Source: CAG-217 sp963605415 (GTDB lineage Bacteria > Bacillota > Clostridia > Oscillospirales > Acutalibacteraceae). From it: a DNA stretch of 64,000 bases. Positions 41,758 through 50,318 of this stretch are shown in pieces (the first letter of the stretch is position 1; each line of letters starts with the position of its first letter). The notes under the pieces are model-generated. The model made no database searches. It was given only the letters and a program-made list of their open reading frames with translations, and had not been told where the DNA came from. Position numbers and translations under genes: made by a program. The stretch spans positions 183,199-247,198 of the forward strand of contig CAVCUL010000001.1 of assembly GCA_963605415.1 (NCBI GenBank), given 5' to 3'.

Positions 41758-43158
41758 ATGGACGAATACAAAACCACCTGGCGGGAAAAGCTGGGTTACG
41801 GCGTCGGCGCGGTAGGACTGGATTTAAGCTATGGCATGTTCTACTCTTACCTTTCCTACTACCTGTCCAGTGTATTGGGACTGAAGGAAGGCTTTTTGCT
41901 GCTGCTCACCCCGCTGGCGCGCATTTGGGACGGGATCAATGACCCGATGATGGGTACCATTGTGGACAACACCAAAACCAAAATGGGTAAGTACCGCCCA
42001 TGGATCGTTATCGGCGCTTTATCAAACGCTATTGTACTGACCCTGCTGTTTACCAGCTTTGGTATGAGCGGCACTAAGCTCTATGTGTACATTGCCTTCA
42101 TGTATGTGCTGTGGGGCATGACCAATACTATGGCAGATATTCCCTACTGGTCCATGGTACCCTCCTTTACCTCCGACCCCAAGGATCGGAATCTGGTGGC
42201 CACTGTGGCCCGCACCTTCAGCGGCATCGGCCAGGGACTGATTACCATTCTCACCCCTCTGCTTTTGCCCAAACTCTCAGACGGTGTTACCACGGACAAG
42301 GGCTACAGTGCCTCCGGCTTTTCCCGTTGGGCACTGATCTGCGCCGTGGCACTGGTGTGCTTCTCTCTGACCTGCGTGCTGAACACCAAGGAGCGCCATG
42401 TGGTCTACAAAACCAATAAAGAGAAGTTCAGTTTTAAGAAGATGTTCCAAGTGGTGACCCATAATGACCAGCTGGTAATCTTTATGCTGTTTGCCATGCT
42501 GTCCAACGCCGGTTGGTACCTGACCAGCGGTACGGCAGTCTATTACTTTACCGATGTACTGGGCGAGCCTACGGCGCAATCCATGTTCTCCACCATCGGT
42601 GCCGTCGGCTCTGCACTGGGTCTTGTGGTCATTCCACTGCTTTCCAAAAAATTCACCAAGCGCACGATCTACATTATTTCCCTATGCATCACCATCTTTG
42701 GCTATATACTGATGTACATTTTCGGCCCGGTGCTGAAGATCACCCTTGCGCTGGACATCAGCTACATTATCTCCTCTGTAGGTATCAGCTCCATGTTTGT
42801 GGCACAGACCATCTTCCTGGCTGATATTGTGGACTACGGCGAGTACAAGAACGGCGAGCGCAACGAGAGCATCACCTTCTCCATGAAAGGCTTTTTGCAG
42901 AAGATGGCCTATACCATTCAGACGATTATTTTGTTCGGCGGTTTGGGCCTGATGCACTATAACAGCCAAATCGTAACGGCCCAGATCAACAATGCCACCA
43001 AGGCCGCCATCGGCTTTATTGCATTTGGCATACCGCCCATTCTGGTGCTGTTGTCGCTGATTGTCTTTGTGCGCAAATTCAAGCTGCACGGCGATCTGGC
43101 AGATAAGGTTCACGCCTATATTGTAGACCGGGAGCACAAGCGTGCCGACGGCGAATAA
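41758..43158 (+). CDS. GPH-family sugar:cation symporter
   Basis: Twelve-helix transporter of 466 residues of the glycoside-pentoside-hexuronide:cation type (MelB-like). WREKLGYGVGAVGLDLSYGMF at the start, WDGINDPMMGTIVDNTKTKMGKYRPW (part: DPMMGTIVDNTKTKMGKYRP) and DYGEYKNGERNESITFSMKGF are characteristic. Such proteins bring in disaccharides or glycosides with Na+ or H+. It is monocistronic; neither mannosidase is adjacent, so its sugar is not fixed. GGAG precedes the ATG. Confidence 0.85.
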   Translation: MDEYKTTWREKLGYGVGAVGLDLSYGMFYSYLSYYLSSVLGLKEGFLLLLTPLARIWDGINDPMMGTIVDNTKTKMGKYRPWIVIGALSNAIVLTLLFTSFGMSGTKLYVYIAFMYVLWGMTNTMADIPYWSMVPSFTSDPKDRNLVATVARTFSGIGQGLITILTPLLLPKLSDGVTTDKGYSASGFSRWALICAVALVCFSLTCVLNTKERHVVYKTNKEKFSFKKMFQVVTHNDQLVIFMLFAMLSNAGWYLTSGTAVYYFTDVLGEPTAQSMFSTIGAVGSALGLVVIPLLSKKFTKRTIYIISLCITIFGYILMYIFGPVLKITLALDISYIISSVGISSMFVAQTIFLADIVDYGEYKNGERNESITFSMKGFLQKMAYTIQTIILFGGLGLMHYNSQIVTAQINNATKAAIGFIAFGIPPILVLLSLIVFVRKFKLHGDLADKVHAYIVDREHKRADGE

Positions 43159-43174
43159 ACCCATAAAACATAAA

Positions 43175-43207
43175 AAGGCGGTACAGTCGCACAGACTGTA
43201 CCGCCTT
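43175..43207. terminator. Bidirectional terminator, symporter/antiporter
   Basis: Perfect 14-bp stem AAGGCGGTACAGTC/GACTGTACCGCCTT with a 5-base loop; T-rich on the right, A-rich on the left. It serves the two converging genes. Confidence 0.85.
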
Positions 43208-43231
43208 CCTTTTCGCGTCTTAGATTGTCGT

Positions 43232-44842
43232 TCAGGATTTTGATTGCGGGTCATTGATCACCAGCCGATCTCCCAGACGCAGCACCGTATCGCCGTCCGG
43301 GATAATGGTCTCAGCGCCTCTACGCACCAGGATAACCAACCGATCGCCGGTAGAAACCCGAGACAAGGGTTGATCCAACCAGCCGCTGTCTGCATCCAAT
43401 GTTTTTTCGTACAAACGCACACCCTCTACCGCTCCCGCAGCCGTACCGCTGAGAATCAGGGTGTCCCCTGCCTGCAACTGCACGCTGCCGTCCGGCACAA
43501 TCCGTTGATCCCCACGGAGCACCAATACCAAAATAGACTCCGGCGGCAGCACCACCTCCCGCACAGGATGCCCGGCCCAAGGGTGCCCCTCCGGAAGAGA
43601 AAAGCGAATAAACTGTACCGGCACCTCATCCACATAGTCGGTAAAGGTTTTCATTACATCAGCACCGTCGTCTGTCATGCCAAGCTTAGCCGCCAGCAGA
43701 GGCAGACAGGTGCCCTGAAGCAGCACGGAGAACAGCACAATAAAGAACACAATATGGAACACATCGTTTTGCATCACCGCCGGGTGTATAGTGGCCATAA
43801 TGGCAAACACAATAGACGCCGCACCGCGCAGACCGGACCAGCTCACCAGCAACTGTTGGCGCAGGGGCGCGCGGAATGGCGTCAGCAGCAACGCCACCAC
43901 CACCGGCCGCGCCACAAAGGTCAAAAACAGAGCAATCAACAGCGCACGGGGTGCAATGCTCGGCAGCTGAGACGGAAACGCCAGCAACCCCAACAGGAAA
44001 AACAGCACCATCTGCATCAATGCCGTAGCCGCATCAAAGAAGTGCACCAGTCCGGATTTGTTTGGAATATTGCTGTTGCCCAAGATCATGCCAGTCAGAT
44101 ACACGCTAAGATAGCCGTTGCCACCCAGCATTTCCGGCAACGCATAAGAAAGCAGCGCCACCGCCACAGTAAATACCGCGTCAAACCCCGCAGAAAAGCG
44201 AAAGCGCCCCAGCACCCATCTGCTTATTAGCGCCAGCGCCACGCCAAACAGCACGCCATAGCCAATCTGTGCCGCCAGCATAGCGACAAACTGGCCCCCA
44301 CTGCTGCCGCCGTGCATAATAGACAGCACAATGGCGGTAAGCATATACGAAAAGGGGTCATTACTGCCGCTCTCCACCTCTAAAAGCGAGGCAGTGTGGT
44401 ACTTCAAATTCAAATGCCGGCTGCGCAGCACAGAAAACACAGACGCAGCGTCTGTAGAACTGATAACAGCGCCAATGAGAAAACTTTCCCACAAGGCAAT
44501 CCCCAATACAAAGTGGCAAAACACGCCCACCAGCCCTGCAGTAAGCACCGTACCCACAGAGGAAAGCAGGATGGACTGCACTGCCACCGGCCGCGCCAAG
44601 TGCACATTGGTGCCAAAGCCGCCGTAAAACATAATAAGCAGCAGCGCCACCGAGCACACATTCTGTGCCACGGAAAAATCATCAAACGGGATCTTGACGA
44701 CTCCGTCTGAGCCAAAAAACATGCCCAGTAAAATAAAAAAGAGCAGCGCCGGAACGCCCACCTTACCGGATAGGCGCTGAAACAAAACGCAGCCCAAAAT
44801 CACAACGGCCGTCAACCATAAAATCGTGGTCATGGCGGTCAA
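43232..44842 (-). CDS. CPA1-type cation/H+ antiporter with TrkA-C domains (NhaP2/CvrA-like)
   Basis: Antiporter of about 536 residues with twelve or more helices (about 1-395). It contains GSDGVVKIPFDDF, the ISSTDAASVFSVLRSR block with the conserved Asp pair region, and WSGLRGAASIVFAIMA. The cytoplasmic end holds two TrkA-C-like modules (VQLQAGDTLILSG; DTVLRLGDRLVI). Related proteins exchange K+ or Na+ for H+. I place the start at TTG 44842 because AAAGGAG lies eight bases upstream; ATG 44833 is an alternative. It may balance the TrkAH uptake system; K+ preference is inferred from the family. Confidence 0.85.
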   Translation of the reverse strand: MTAMTTILWLTAVVILGCVLFQRLSGKVGVPALLFFILLGMFFGSDGVVKIPFDDFSVAQNVCSVALLLIMFYGGFGTNVHLARPVAVQSILLSSVGTVLTAGLVGVFCHFVLGIALWESFLIGAVISSTDAASVFSVLRSRHLNLKYHTASLLEVESGSNDPFSYMLTAIVLSIMHGGSSGGQFVAMLAAQIGYGVLFGVALALISRWVLGRFRFSAGFDAVFTVAVALLSYALPEMLGGNGYLSVYLTGMILGNSNIPNKSGLVHFFDAATALMQMVLFFLLGLLAFPSQLPSIAPRALLIALFLTFVARPVVVALLLTPFRAPLRQQLLVSWSGLRGAASIVFAIMATIHPAVMQNDVFHIVFFIVLFSVLLQGTCLPLLAAKLGMTDDGADVMKTFTDYVDEVPVQFIRFSLPEGHPWAGHPVREVVLPPESILVLVLRGDQRIVPDGSVQLQAGDTLILSGTAAGAVEGVRLYEKTLDADSGWLDQPLSRVSTGDRLVILVRRGAETIIPDGDTVLRLGDRLVINDPQSKS

Positions 44843-44872
44843 AAAAAGCACTCCTTTACTGTATAAATAAAA

Positions 44873-44908
44873 AAGTGGAGCACTCTCGAATATGGGAGCG
44901 CTCCGCTT
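44873..44908 (-). terminator. Intrinsic terminator after the coiled-coil gene
   Basis: Stem of about 13 bp with two mismatches (44873-44885/44896-44908), followed on the minus strand by TTTTTATTTAT. It separates the gene from the antiporter downstream. Confidence 0.7.
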
Positions 44909-44916
44909 GCCGTTTC

Positions 44917-45492
44917 TTACTGATTGTTGTTTGCGGTATTCTTGTGCTGGCTGTTCATAATATTCTGACGAATGCGGCGCACATCGCTCAGCGCTTTGTA
45001 CAGGGAGTCGTCAATTTCCAACAGCGTATCGTCCGCATAATTGTTCACGGCAGTGAGCATCTCACGGCTCTTGTTTTGAGCCGTGGTCACCATCTCATTG
45101 GCCTGGGTAGTGGCCTTGCCCAAAATCTCAGAGGCCTGGTTCTGGGCCTGCTTCACATAAGCCTCGCCCTCACTGTGCGCCTTGGCAATAATCTCCGTGG
45201 CCTCTTTCTGCGCATTCTGGGTGATCTGGTCGCGGGCAACCAGTTCCCGGGCCTGGGCCTGGGCCTCGCTAATGATCTTGGCTGCCTCTTTTTTGGCCTC
45301 GTCCAAAATATTGTTTCTGGAGTCCACAATCGCCTTTGCCTGCTTGGTCTCCTGGGGGGTATTCAGTCGAATATCCTCTATAATAGTCTTAATTTTGTCC
45401 ACATCCACCAGAGACTTTTTGGTCATAGGCATAGAGGTGGCGTCGTCCAGCACATCCTCCAGGTCTTCCAGCAAAATATCCGTATTGGTCAT
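44917..45492 (-). CDS. Long coiled-coil protein, DivIVA/AtpF-like
   Basis: Soluble protein of 191 residues. After an acidic N-terminus (LLEDLEDVLDD) come heptad-rich helices with many Ala/Glu/Gln (ILDEAKKEAAKIISEAQAQA, GEAYVKQAQNQASEILGKA). This resembles ATP synthase b-subunit stalks and DivIVA-like proteins but without a membrane segment or the DivIVA N-terminal domain. Homologues next to coaD are common in Clostridia, to my knowledge without assigned function. Two bases separate it from coaD, so it is in the rsmD-coaD operon. Confidence 0.6.
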   Translation of the reverse strand: MTNTDILLEDLEDVLDDATSMPMTKKSLVDVDKIKTIIEDIRLNTPQETKQAKAIVDSRNNILDEAKKEAAKIISEAQAQARELVARDQITQNAQKEATEIIAKAHSEGEAYVKQAQNQASEILGKATTQANEMVTTAQNKSREMLTAVNNYADDTLLEIDDSLYKALSDVRRIRQNIMNSQHKNTANNNQ

Positions 45493-45494
45493 AT

Positions 45495-45980
45495 CTAACG
45501 CTCTCCTTTACATCTTGCAATAATGTCATTTACAATTTCTTTGGGCACAAAAGCGGAAATATCCCCGTCCAGGCAGCACACTTCCTTCACCATGCTGGAG
45601 GATAAGAACATATTCTCCCCCCGTGCAGTGAGAAACACCGTCTCCAGTTGCGGATACAGGCTTTTGTTGGTGAGCGCCTGCTGAAATTCATACTCAAAAT
45701 CAGACAGGGCGCGCAGCCCTTTTACCACAGCGGCCGCACCGGTTTGCCTGGCGTAGTCCACCAGCAGGCCGTCATAAGTATCAATTTGAATGTTCTTTGC
45801 GTGCAGGCAGCGGCGGATCAACTGGCAGCGCTCCTCAACGGTAAAAAGCCCGTCCTGCTTAGCACTGTTTTGCATCACCAGCACCGTCACGCTGTCAAAC
45901 AGCCCTGCAGCACGCTCGATAATATCTAAATGCCCCAAAGTCACCGGGTCAAAGCTGCCCGGGCAAATGGCTGTTTTCAT
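45495..45980 (-). CDS. coaD: Phosphopantetheine adenylyltransferase CoaD
   Basis: Enzyme of 161 residues that makes dephospho-CoA from phosphopantetheine and ATP. CPGSFDPVTLGHLDII carries the (T/H)xGH nucleotide-transfer motif; GLLVDYA, VKGLRALSDFEYE and ENMFLSSSMVKEV complete the family. It overlaps rsmD by four bases (ATGA). Confidence 0.96.
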   Translation of the reverse strand: MKTAICPGSFDPVTLGHLDIIERAAGLFDSVTVLVMQNSAKQDGLFTVEERCQLIRRCLHAKNIQIDTYDGLLVDYARQTGAAAVVKGLRALSDFEYEFQQALTNKSLYPQLETVFLTARGENMFLSSSMVKEVCCLDGDISAFVPKEIVNDIIARCKGER

Positions 45981-46531
45981 TCTGCCAGATCCTTTCCGCG
46001 AAGATACAGGGCAATCTTGGTCTTGCCGTGGCGCCGCTCCCGATCCAGCACAAAGGTCCCTACCTGCTGTGGCAGTGGCTCATCCCGTCCGGACTCACAT
46101 ACCACCATGGCATCATCAGACAACCGAGGCACCAGTGCGGGCAGCACCTGCTGCAAGATACCCTTGCCGTAAGGCGGATCCAGCAACACCAAATCATAGG
46201 TCCCGCTGCGGTTGAGGAATGATATTGCGTCGGAAAAGACAGTGCTTGCCTTCTCCTCCAGCTGACAATGCGCCAGATTGCGCTGCACCACCTGCATGGC
46301 ACCGCGGTTATTCTCCACAAAAGTACAACTGCGTGCCCCGCGGGACAGAGCTTCAATCCCCAGTTGACCGGAGCCGGCAAACAGATCCAGCACACGGCGG
46401 TCCTCGATATCAAACTGAATCATAGAGAACAGCGCCTCTTTGACGGATTCTGTTGTAGGTCTGGTCACATCCTCACCGGGCAGGGTTTCTAACCGTCTGC
46501 CCCGTGCAAAACCGGTAATTACTCGCATCAT
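45977..46531 (-). CDS. rsmD: 16S rRNA m2G966 methyltransferase RsmD
   Basis: SAM-dependent enzyme of 184 residues that methylates guanine 966 in the 30S subunit. RVITGFARGRRLETLPG, RPTTESVKEALFSMI, LDLFAGSGQLGIEALSRGA and LLDPPYGKG (the NPPY-type catalytic motif) are clear. The rsmD-coaD pair is common in Firmicutes. An ATGATG start leaves two possible codons; the first is used. Confidence 0.95.
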   Translation of the reverse strand: MMRVITGFARGRRLETLPGEDVTRPTTESVKEALFSMIQFDIEDRRVLDLFAGSGQLGIEALSRGARSCTFVENNRGAMQVVQRNLAHCQLEEKASTVFSDAISFLNRSGTYDLVLLDPPYGKGILQQVLPALVPRLSDDAMVVCESGRDEPLPQQVGTFVLDRERRHGKTKIALYLRGKDLAE

Positions 46532-46635
46532 TGTGCAACATTCCTTAATTTTATACGACTATCATTATACAGACATCCGCGCCGTTCGTCAAGTCGCCCG
46601 GCAGGATTTTTACGATTTGTAATAAATGGCAGTGC

Positions 46636-48468
46636 TTATTCCGCTGTTGTCTCGCCGTGATAATAGGCATATACCGCCTGGGCGTTTGCGCGGGAAATAC
46701 CCGGCACGGCAGCCAGTTGCTCCTGGGTGGCCTCCCGCACGGCGGTCACGGTTTTCAGTGCTTTCAGCAGCGCCTTGGCCTTAGCCGGGCCAATGCCCTC
46801 AATCTGCAGCAATGTGGAATTGAAGGCGGATTTCTTGTGCTTTTGGTGGTGGTAACTGACCGCAAAGCGGTGCACCTCCTCCTGAATGGAGGACACCAGC
46901 GTGAAGGACTGGCGGTGGGCATTGATTTGAATTTCACCCCCACCGGTGGAAATGGCCCGGGTGCGGTGCTTGCTGTCCTTGACCATACCGAACACCGGCA
47001 CATCAATGTGCATACCGGCCAGCACCGGCAGCACCGCATGCACCTGGGCATCGCCGCCGTCCAACAGGATCAGATCCGGCAAAATCTTAAAGGTACTGCC
47101 CTCCGGATCCTCCCGATAGTGGGTAAAGCGCCGCCGAAGCACCTCCTGCATAGAGCCCACATCATTCTGACCGTCAAAATCCTTGATCGCAAATTTTTTA
47201 TATGCCCTCTTCATGGGGCGGCCGTTGTGGAACACCACCATGCCCGCTACATTGTCCGCGCCAAAAGTGTGGGAAATATCGTAGGACTCAATATATTCCG
47301 GCGCTTGGGGCAGACCCAGCAGCTGAGCCAGTTCCTCCAAGGCGGCGAACTCTCGCCCTAAGCGCCCGGCGTTCTGGGCCAGGTGCTCGTTGGCGTTCTT
47401 GATACACAGCTGCACAATGGACAGGTGCTCCCCCTTTTGCGGGTGGATGAGACTGACTTTTTTACCCCGCTTGTTCTCCAACCAGGACAGCAGCAGTTCT
47501 TCGTCCTCCAGCGCCCCGTCCAATGCAATCCGGGCAGGCACCCGGTCCCGCATGGAGTAGTACCGCTCGATTAGCGCGCTGCGGGCAGCCGGCAAATCCT
47601 CCGGCGACTCCAGCAGCCAATGCTCGCTATCCGTCAAGCGGCCGTTCTCAAACCGGATCACCTCAAAGCAAGCTTTCTTTCCGGCAATCACAAGGGCAAA
47701 CACATCCTCCTCCGGCACATTGATGGATACCACCTTTTGCCGCTGGTCCAAATTGTGAATGGCCTTGATCCGATCCCGCAGCCTGGCAGCTTCTTCAAAT
47801 TCCATAGCCGCGCTGCACGCCTGCATACGGGCGGTCAACTCCTTCACCGCCTTGGCGCTGCCGCCTTTTAAAAAATCCACTGCGTCTGCAATATTGGCGG
47901 CAAAGTCCGACTTACTGATCCGCCCGGCACAAGGGGCGGAGCAAATGCCCATAAAGCCGTTCAGGCAAGGGCGGGACTTGCCGTAGTCCCGGGGAAACTG
48001 CTTGTTGCACCGGGGCAGTTTATAAATTTTCAGTGTTTCCTCCACCGCCTGCTTGACCGAGTAGCCGGAGGTGTACGGCCCCAGGTAGCTGCTGCCGTCC
48101 TCCACCATCTGCTTGCACTCGCTGATCTTAGAGAACGGCGGCGGGGTGATCTTAATATAATTATACCCCTTGTCGTCCTTCAAAAGGATATTGTACTTGG
48201 GCTGGTGCTGCTTAATCAGCGAGCACTCCAGTACCAGCGCCTCAAACTCGCTGTCGCACAAAATATAGTCAAAATCATCGGCGTGCTCCACCATACGAAT
48301 CACCTTTAAGGTGTGGTTGGTGTGGGAGCCAAAGTAAGAAGACACCCGGTTCTTCAGTGCCTTAGCCTTGCCAATATAAATGATCTTTTTGTTCTTATCC
48401 TTCATAATGTACACACCCGGCGTAGCGGGCAGTGCCATTGCTTTTTTTCGCAATTCTTTTTCAGTCAA
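46636..48468 (-). CDS. uvrC: Excinuclease ABC subunit UvrC
   Basis: Nucleotide-excision-repair nuclease of 610 residues. The GIY-YIG domain (PGVYIMKDKNKKIIYIGKA) makes the 3' cut. Cysteines at CNKQFPRDYGKSRPCLNGFMGICSAPC (key part: RPCLNGFMGICSAPC) and the UvrB-binding stretch ARLRDRIKAI follow. The C-terminal RNase H-like domain (ESYDISHTFGADNVAGMV; DLILLDGGDAQ) makes the 5' cut, and an HhH pair closes the protein. TTG start with GGTGAT upstream. Confidence 0.96.
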   Translation of the reverse strand: MTEKELRKKAMALPATPGVYIMKDKNKKIIYIGKAKALKNRVSSYFGSHTNHTLKVIRMVEHADDFDYILCDSEFEALVLECSLIKQHQPKYNILLKDDKGYNYIKITPPPFSKISECKQMVEDGSSYLGPYTSGYSVKQAVEETLKIYKLPRCNKQFPRDYGKSRPCLNGFMGICSAPCAGRISKSDFAANIADAVDFLKGGSAKAVKELTARMQACSAAMEFEEAARLRDRIKAIHNLDQRQKVVSINVPEEDVFALVIAGKKACFEVIRFENGRLTDSEHWLLESPEDLPAARSALIERYYSMRDRVPARIALDGALEDEELLLSWLENKRGKKVSLIHPQKGEHLSIVQLCIKNANEHLAQNAGRLGREFAALEELAQLLGLPQAPEYIESYDISHTFGADNVAGMVVFHNGRPMKRAYKKFAIKDFDGQNDVGSMQEVLRRRFTHYREDPEGSTFKILPDLILLDGGDAQVHAVLPVLAGMHIDVPVFGMVKDSKHRTRAISTGGGEIQINAHRQSFTLVSSIQEEVHRFAVSYHHQKHKKSAFNSTLLQIEGIGPAKAKALLKALKTVTAVREATQEQLAAVPGISRANAQAVYAYYHGETTAE

Positions 48469-48487
48469 TGCAGATCACCATAAAAAA

Positions 48488-48512
48488 ATGCGGAGAAAAA
48501 ACTTCTCCGCAT
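48488..48512 (-). terminator. Intrinsic terminator after HPr gene
   Basis: ATGCGGAGAA pairs with TTCTCCGCAT, followed on the minus strand by TTTTTTATGG. It overlaps the region just upstream of uvrC. Confidence 0.75.
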
Positions 48513-48535
48513 ACGCTGTTCGTATTATGTGGCCG

Positions 48536-48799
48536 TTACTCGGTAAAGCCGCTCTTCACCAGAGCAACCAGACCCTCTACAGCCTCTTCCTCGTCGGAGC
48601 CGTCGGCGATGATGCGGATATCCGTGCCGCCCATAATACCGAGAGAAAGCACGCCCAGCAGGCTCTTAGCGTTCACGCGGCGCTCCTCCTTCTCCACCCA
48701 AATAGAGGACTTGTACTCATTTGCCTTCTGGATAAAGAAAGTGGCGGGACGCGCATGCAGGCCAACCTGATTTTCCACCTTAACATCTTTCACGAACAT
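48536..48799 (-). CDS. ptsH: Phosphocarrier protein HPr
   Basis: Protein of 87 residues. His15 (GLHARPA) is the PTS phosphorylation site and Ser46 (AKSLLGVLSL) the HPr-kinase site that mediates carbon catabolite control in Firmicutes. Both sites are present, which argues against a Crh-type paralogue. It is not next to ptsI. A promoter and a terminator make it monocistronic. Confidence 0.93.
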   Translation of the reverse strand: MFVKDVKVENQVGLHARPATFFIQKANEYKSSIWVEKEERRVNAKSLLGVLSLGIMGGTDIRIIADGSDEEEAVEGLVALVKSGFTE

Positions 48800-48876
48800 A
48801 GTGATTACCTCGCTTAACTCATATACACATTGTATGGATTTAGGCCGAAAGCCTTTTCGACCCCAGTACTCTATAT

Positions 48877-48904
48877 ATTATACCATTAAAGTCCGTTCGG
48901 TCAA
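48877..48904 (-). promoter_or_regulatory. Promoter of the HPr gene
   Basis: On the minus strand TTGACC (48899-48904), 16 bases, TATAAT (48877-48882). Confidence 0.55.
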
Positions 48905-48973
48905 CGCCTTGAGGCAAACTTCGTCTGTATTGTTAATTGAGTACAAAAATGGCCTGCCCCATTTGTGCAGAAT

Positions 48974-49720
48974 TCACAGAATTTTATTTGCTTTCAGCGT
49001 TTCCAGGTATTTCTTGTCCGCTTTTGTCAGTTCTGCCTGTTCCAAAAGATCCGGCCGACGCTCCAAAGTGCGCTCTAGGGACTGCTGCCGCCGCCATTTG
49101 GCAATATTGGCATGGTGGCCGGACAGCAGCACCTCCGGCACCTCTCGCCCCCGCCACACCGGCGGGCGGGTGTACTGGGGGTACTCCAGCAGGTTGTTAT
49201 AATGGCTCTCCTCCTCAAAGCAGGCTGCGTCCGACAATACGCCGGGCAGCAGGCGGGTCACGCTGTCTGCCAGCACCAGTGCCGGCAGCTCGCCACCGGT
49301 GAGCACATAGTCCCCTACGCTGATCTCCTCCGGCTGCAACTCCTCGATCACCCGCTCGTCAATGCCCTCATAGTGGCCGCACAGCAGCACCAGGTGCTCC
49401 ATACCCGCCAGCTCCTTGACCCGCTGCTGGGTCAGGGTCTTGCCCTGGGGGGTCAGGTAGATCAAATGGTGGGGCACATCCCCTGCCCGGTCGCAAATGG
49501 CCCGGTAGCAATCATACACCGGCTGGGTCTGCATCACCATACCCATACCGCCGCCGTAGGGGGTATCGTCCACATTTCTGTACTTATTCTCCGTATAGGC
49601 CCGAATATCCGTGGCCTCGATCTCCACTTTCCCGGCCTTGCGTGCCCGGCCCACAATGCTCTCATCCAGCACCGCGCGGCACATATCCGGGAACAGGGTC
49701 ATAATATCAATCCGCATCAA
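48974..49720 (-). CDS. trmD: tRNA m1G37 methyltransferase TrmD
   Basis: SPOUT-class enzyme of 248 residues that protects reading frame by methylating G37. MRIDIMTLFPDMC, YGGGMGMVMQ, LLCGHYEGIDERV and the trefoil knot ISVGDYVLTGGELPAL are diagnostic. It overlaps rimM by 14 bases. It is the distal gene of the split ylxM-ffh-type set. Confidence 0.96.
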   Translation of the reverse strand: MMRIDIMTLFPDMCRAVLDESIVGRARKAGKVEIEATDIRAYTENKYRNVDDTPYGGGMGMVMQTQPVYDCYRAICDRAGDVPHHLIYLTPQGKTLTQQRVKELAGMEHLVLLCGHYEGIDERVIEELQPEEISVGDYVLTGGELPALVLADSVTRLLPGVLSDAACFEEESHYNNLLEYPQYTRPPVWRGREVPEVLLSGHHANIAKWRRQQSLERTLERRPDLLEQAELTKADKKYLETLKANKIL

Positions 49721-50216
49721 AAAGTCCTTTCATAGGGCGGATCTTTACCACCCCGGCGGCCACATCTTTCTCTACCACCACATCGTCAATGGCCGGCACC
49801 AGCGTGTGGGCTTTGCCCTGTTGCACATCGTAAATATCGCAGGAGCCATAGTTCTGCACATCGGCGATCTTGCCATAGTCCGTGCCGGTATCTGCGTCTA
49901 CCACCCGGCAGCCCAGCAGATCCTGAATGTAGGTGCGCCCCTCCGGCAGCTTGCCGTCTGCCCGGTCGCCGTACAGCACCTTGCCCTTAATGATCTCTGC
50001 CTGCTCGATGGAGGTGATCTCCGCAAAGCGGATAATGGCCCCTTGCTTTTGGGGGCGCAAGGCTGTTACATGCAGGGGGCGCTGCCCCTCCGGGTCCAAA
50101 TACAGCACCTGAAACCGGCGCAAATAGTCCAGATCGTCACACCACAGGGTGAGTTTCATCTCCCCGCGGACTCCGTGGGTATTGTTCAGCAGTCCAACTT
50201 CCAAATACTGTTTCAT
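49707..50216 (-). CDS. rimM: 16S rRNA processing protein RimM
   Basis: 30S assembly factor of 169 residues: N-terminal RimM domain (LEVGLLNNTHGVRGEMKL) and a C-terminal PRC barrel (LLGCRVVDADTGTDYGKI; VPAIDDVVVEKDVAAGVVKI). ATG 50216 has GGAG five bases upstream; the longer reading to 50246 lacks support. It has its own consensus promoter. Confidence 0.94.
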   Translation of the reverse strand: MKQYLEVGLLNNTHGVRGEMKLTLWCDDLDYLRRFQVLYLDPEGQRPLHVTALRPQKQGAIIRFAEITSIEQAEIIKGKVLYGDRADGKLPEGRTYIQDLLGCRVVDADTGTDYGKIADVQNYGSCDIYDVQQGKAHTLVPAIDDVVVEKDVAAGVVKIRPMKGLFDAD

Positions 50217-50248
50217 AGCGGCTCCATTTCTCTTTTTTTGCTGCATTT

Positions 50249-50277
50249 ATTATATGCAAATGGCCGCCGATTGTCAA
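50249..50277 (-). promoter_or_regulatory. Consensus promoter of rimM-trmD
   Basis: On the minus strand TTGACA (50272-50277), 17 bases, TATAAT (50249-50254): a full consensus that makes this pair independent of the upstream inserted genes. Confidence 0.75.
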
Positions 50278-50284
50278 ACCGGCG

Positions 50285-50314
50285 CAAAAAAAGCGGCGCC
50301 CCGGGGCACCGCTT
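50285..50314 (-). terminator. Intrinsic terminator after the cassette symporter gene
   Basis: AAGCGGCGCCCC (50291-50302) pairs with GGGGCACCGCTT (50303-50314); on the minus strand a run of T follows. It sits just upstream of the rimM promoter. Confidence 0.75.
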
Positions 50315-50318
50315 TTAC

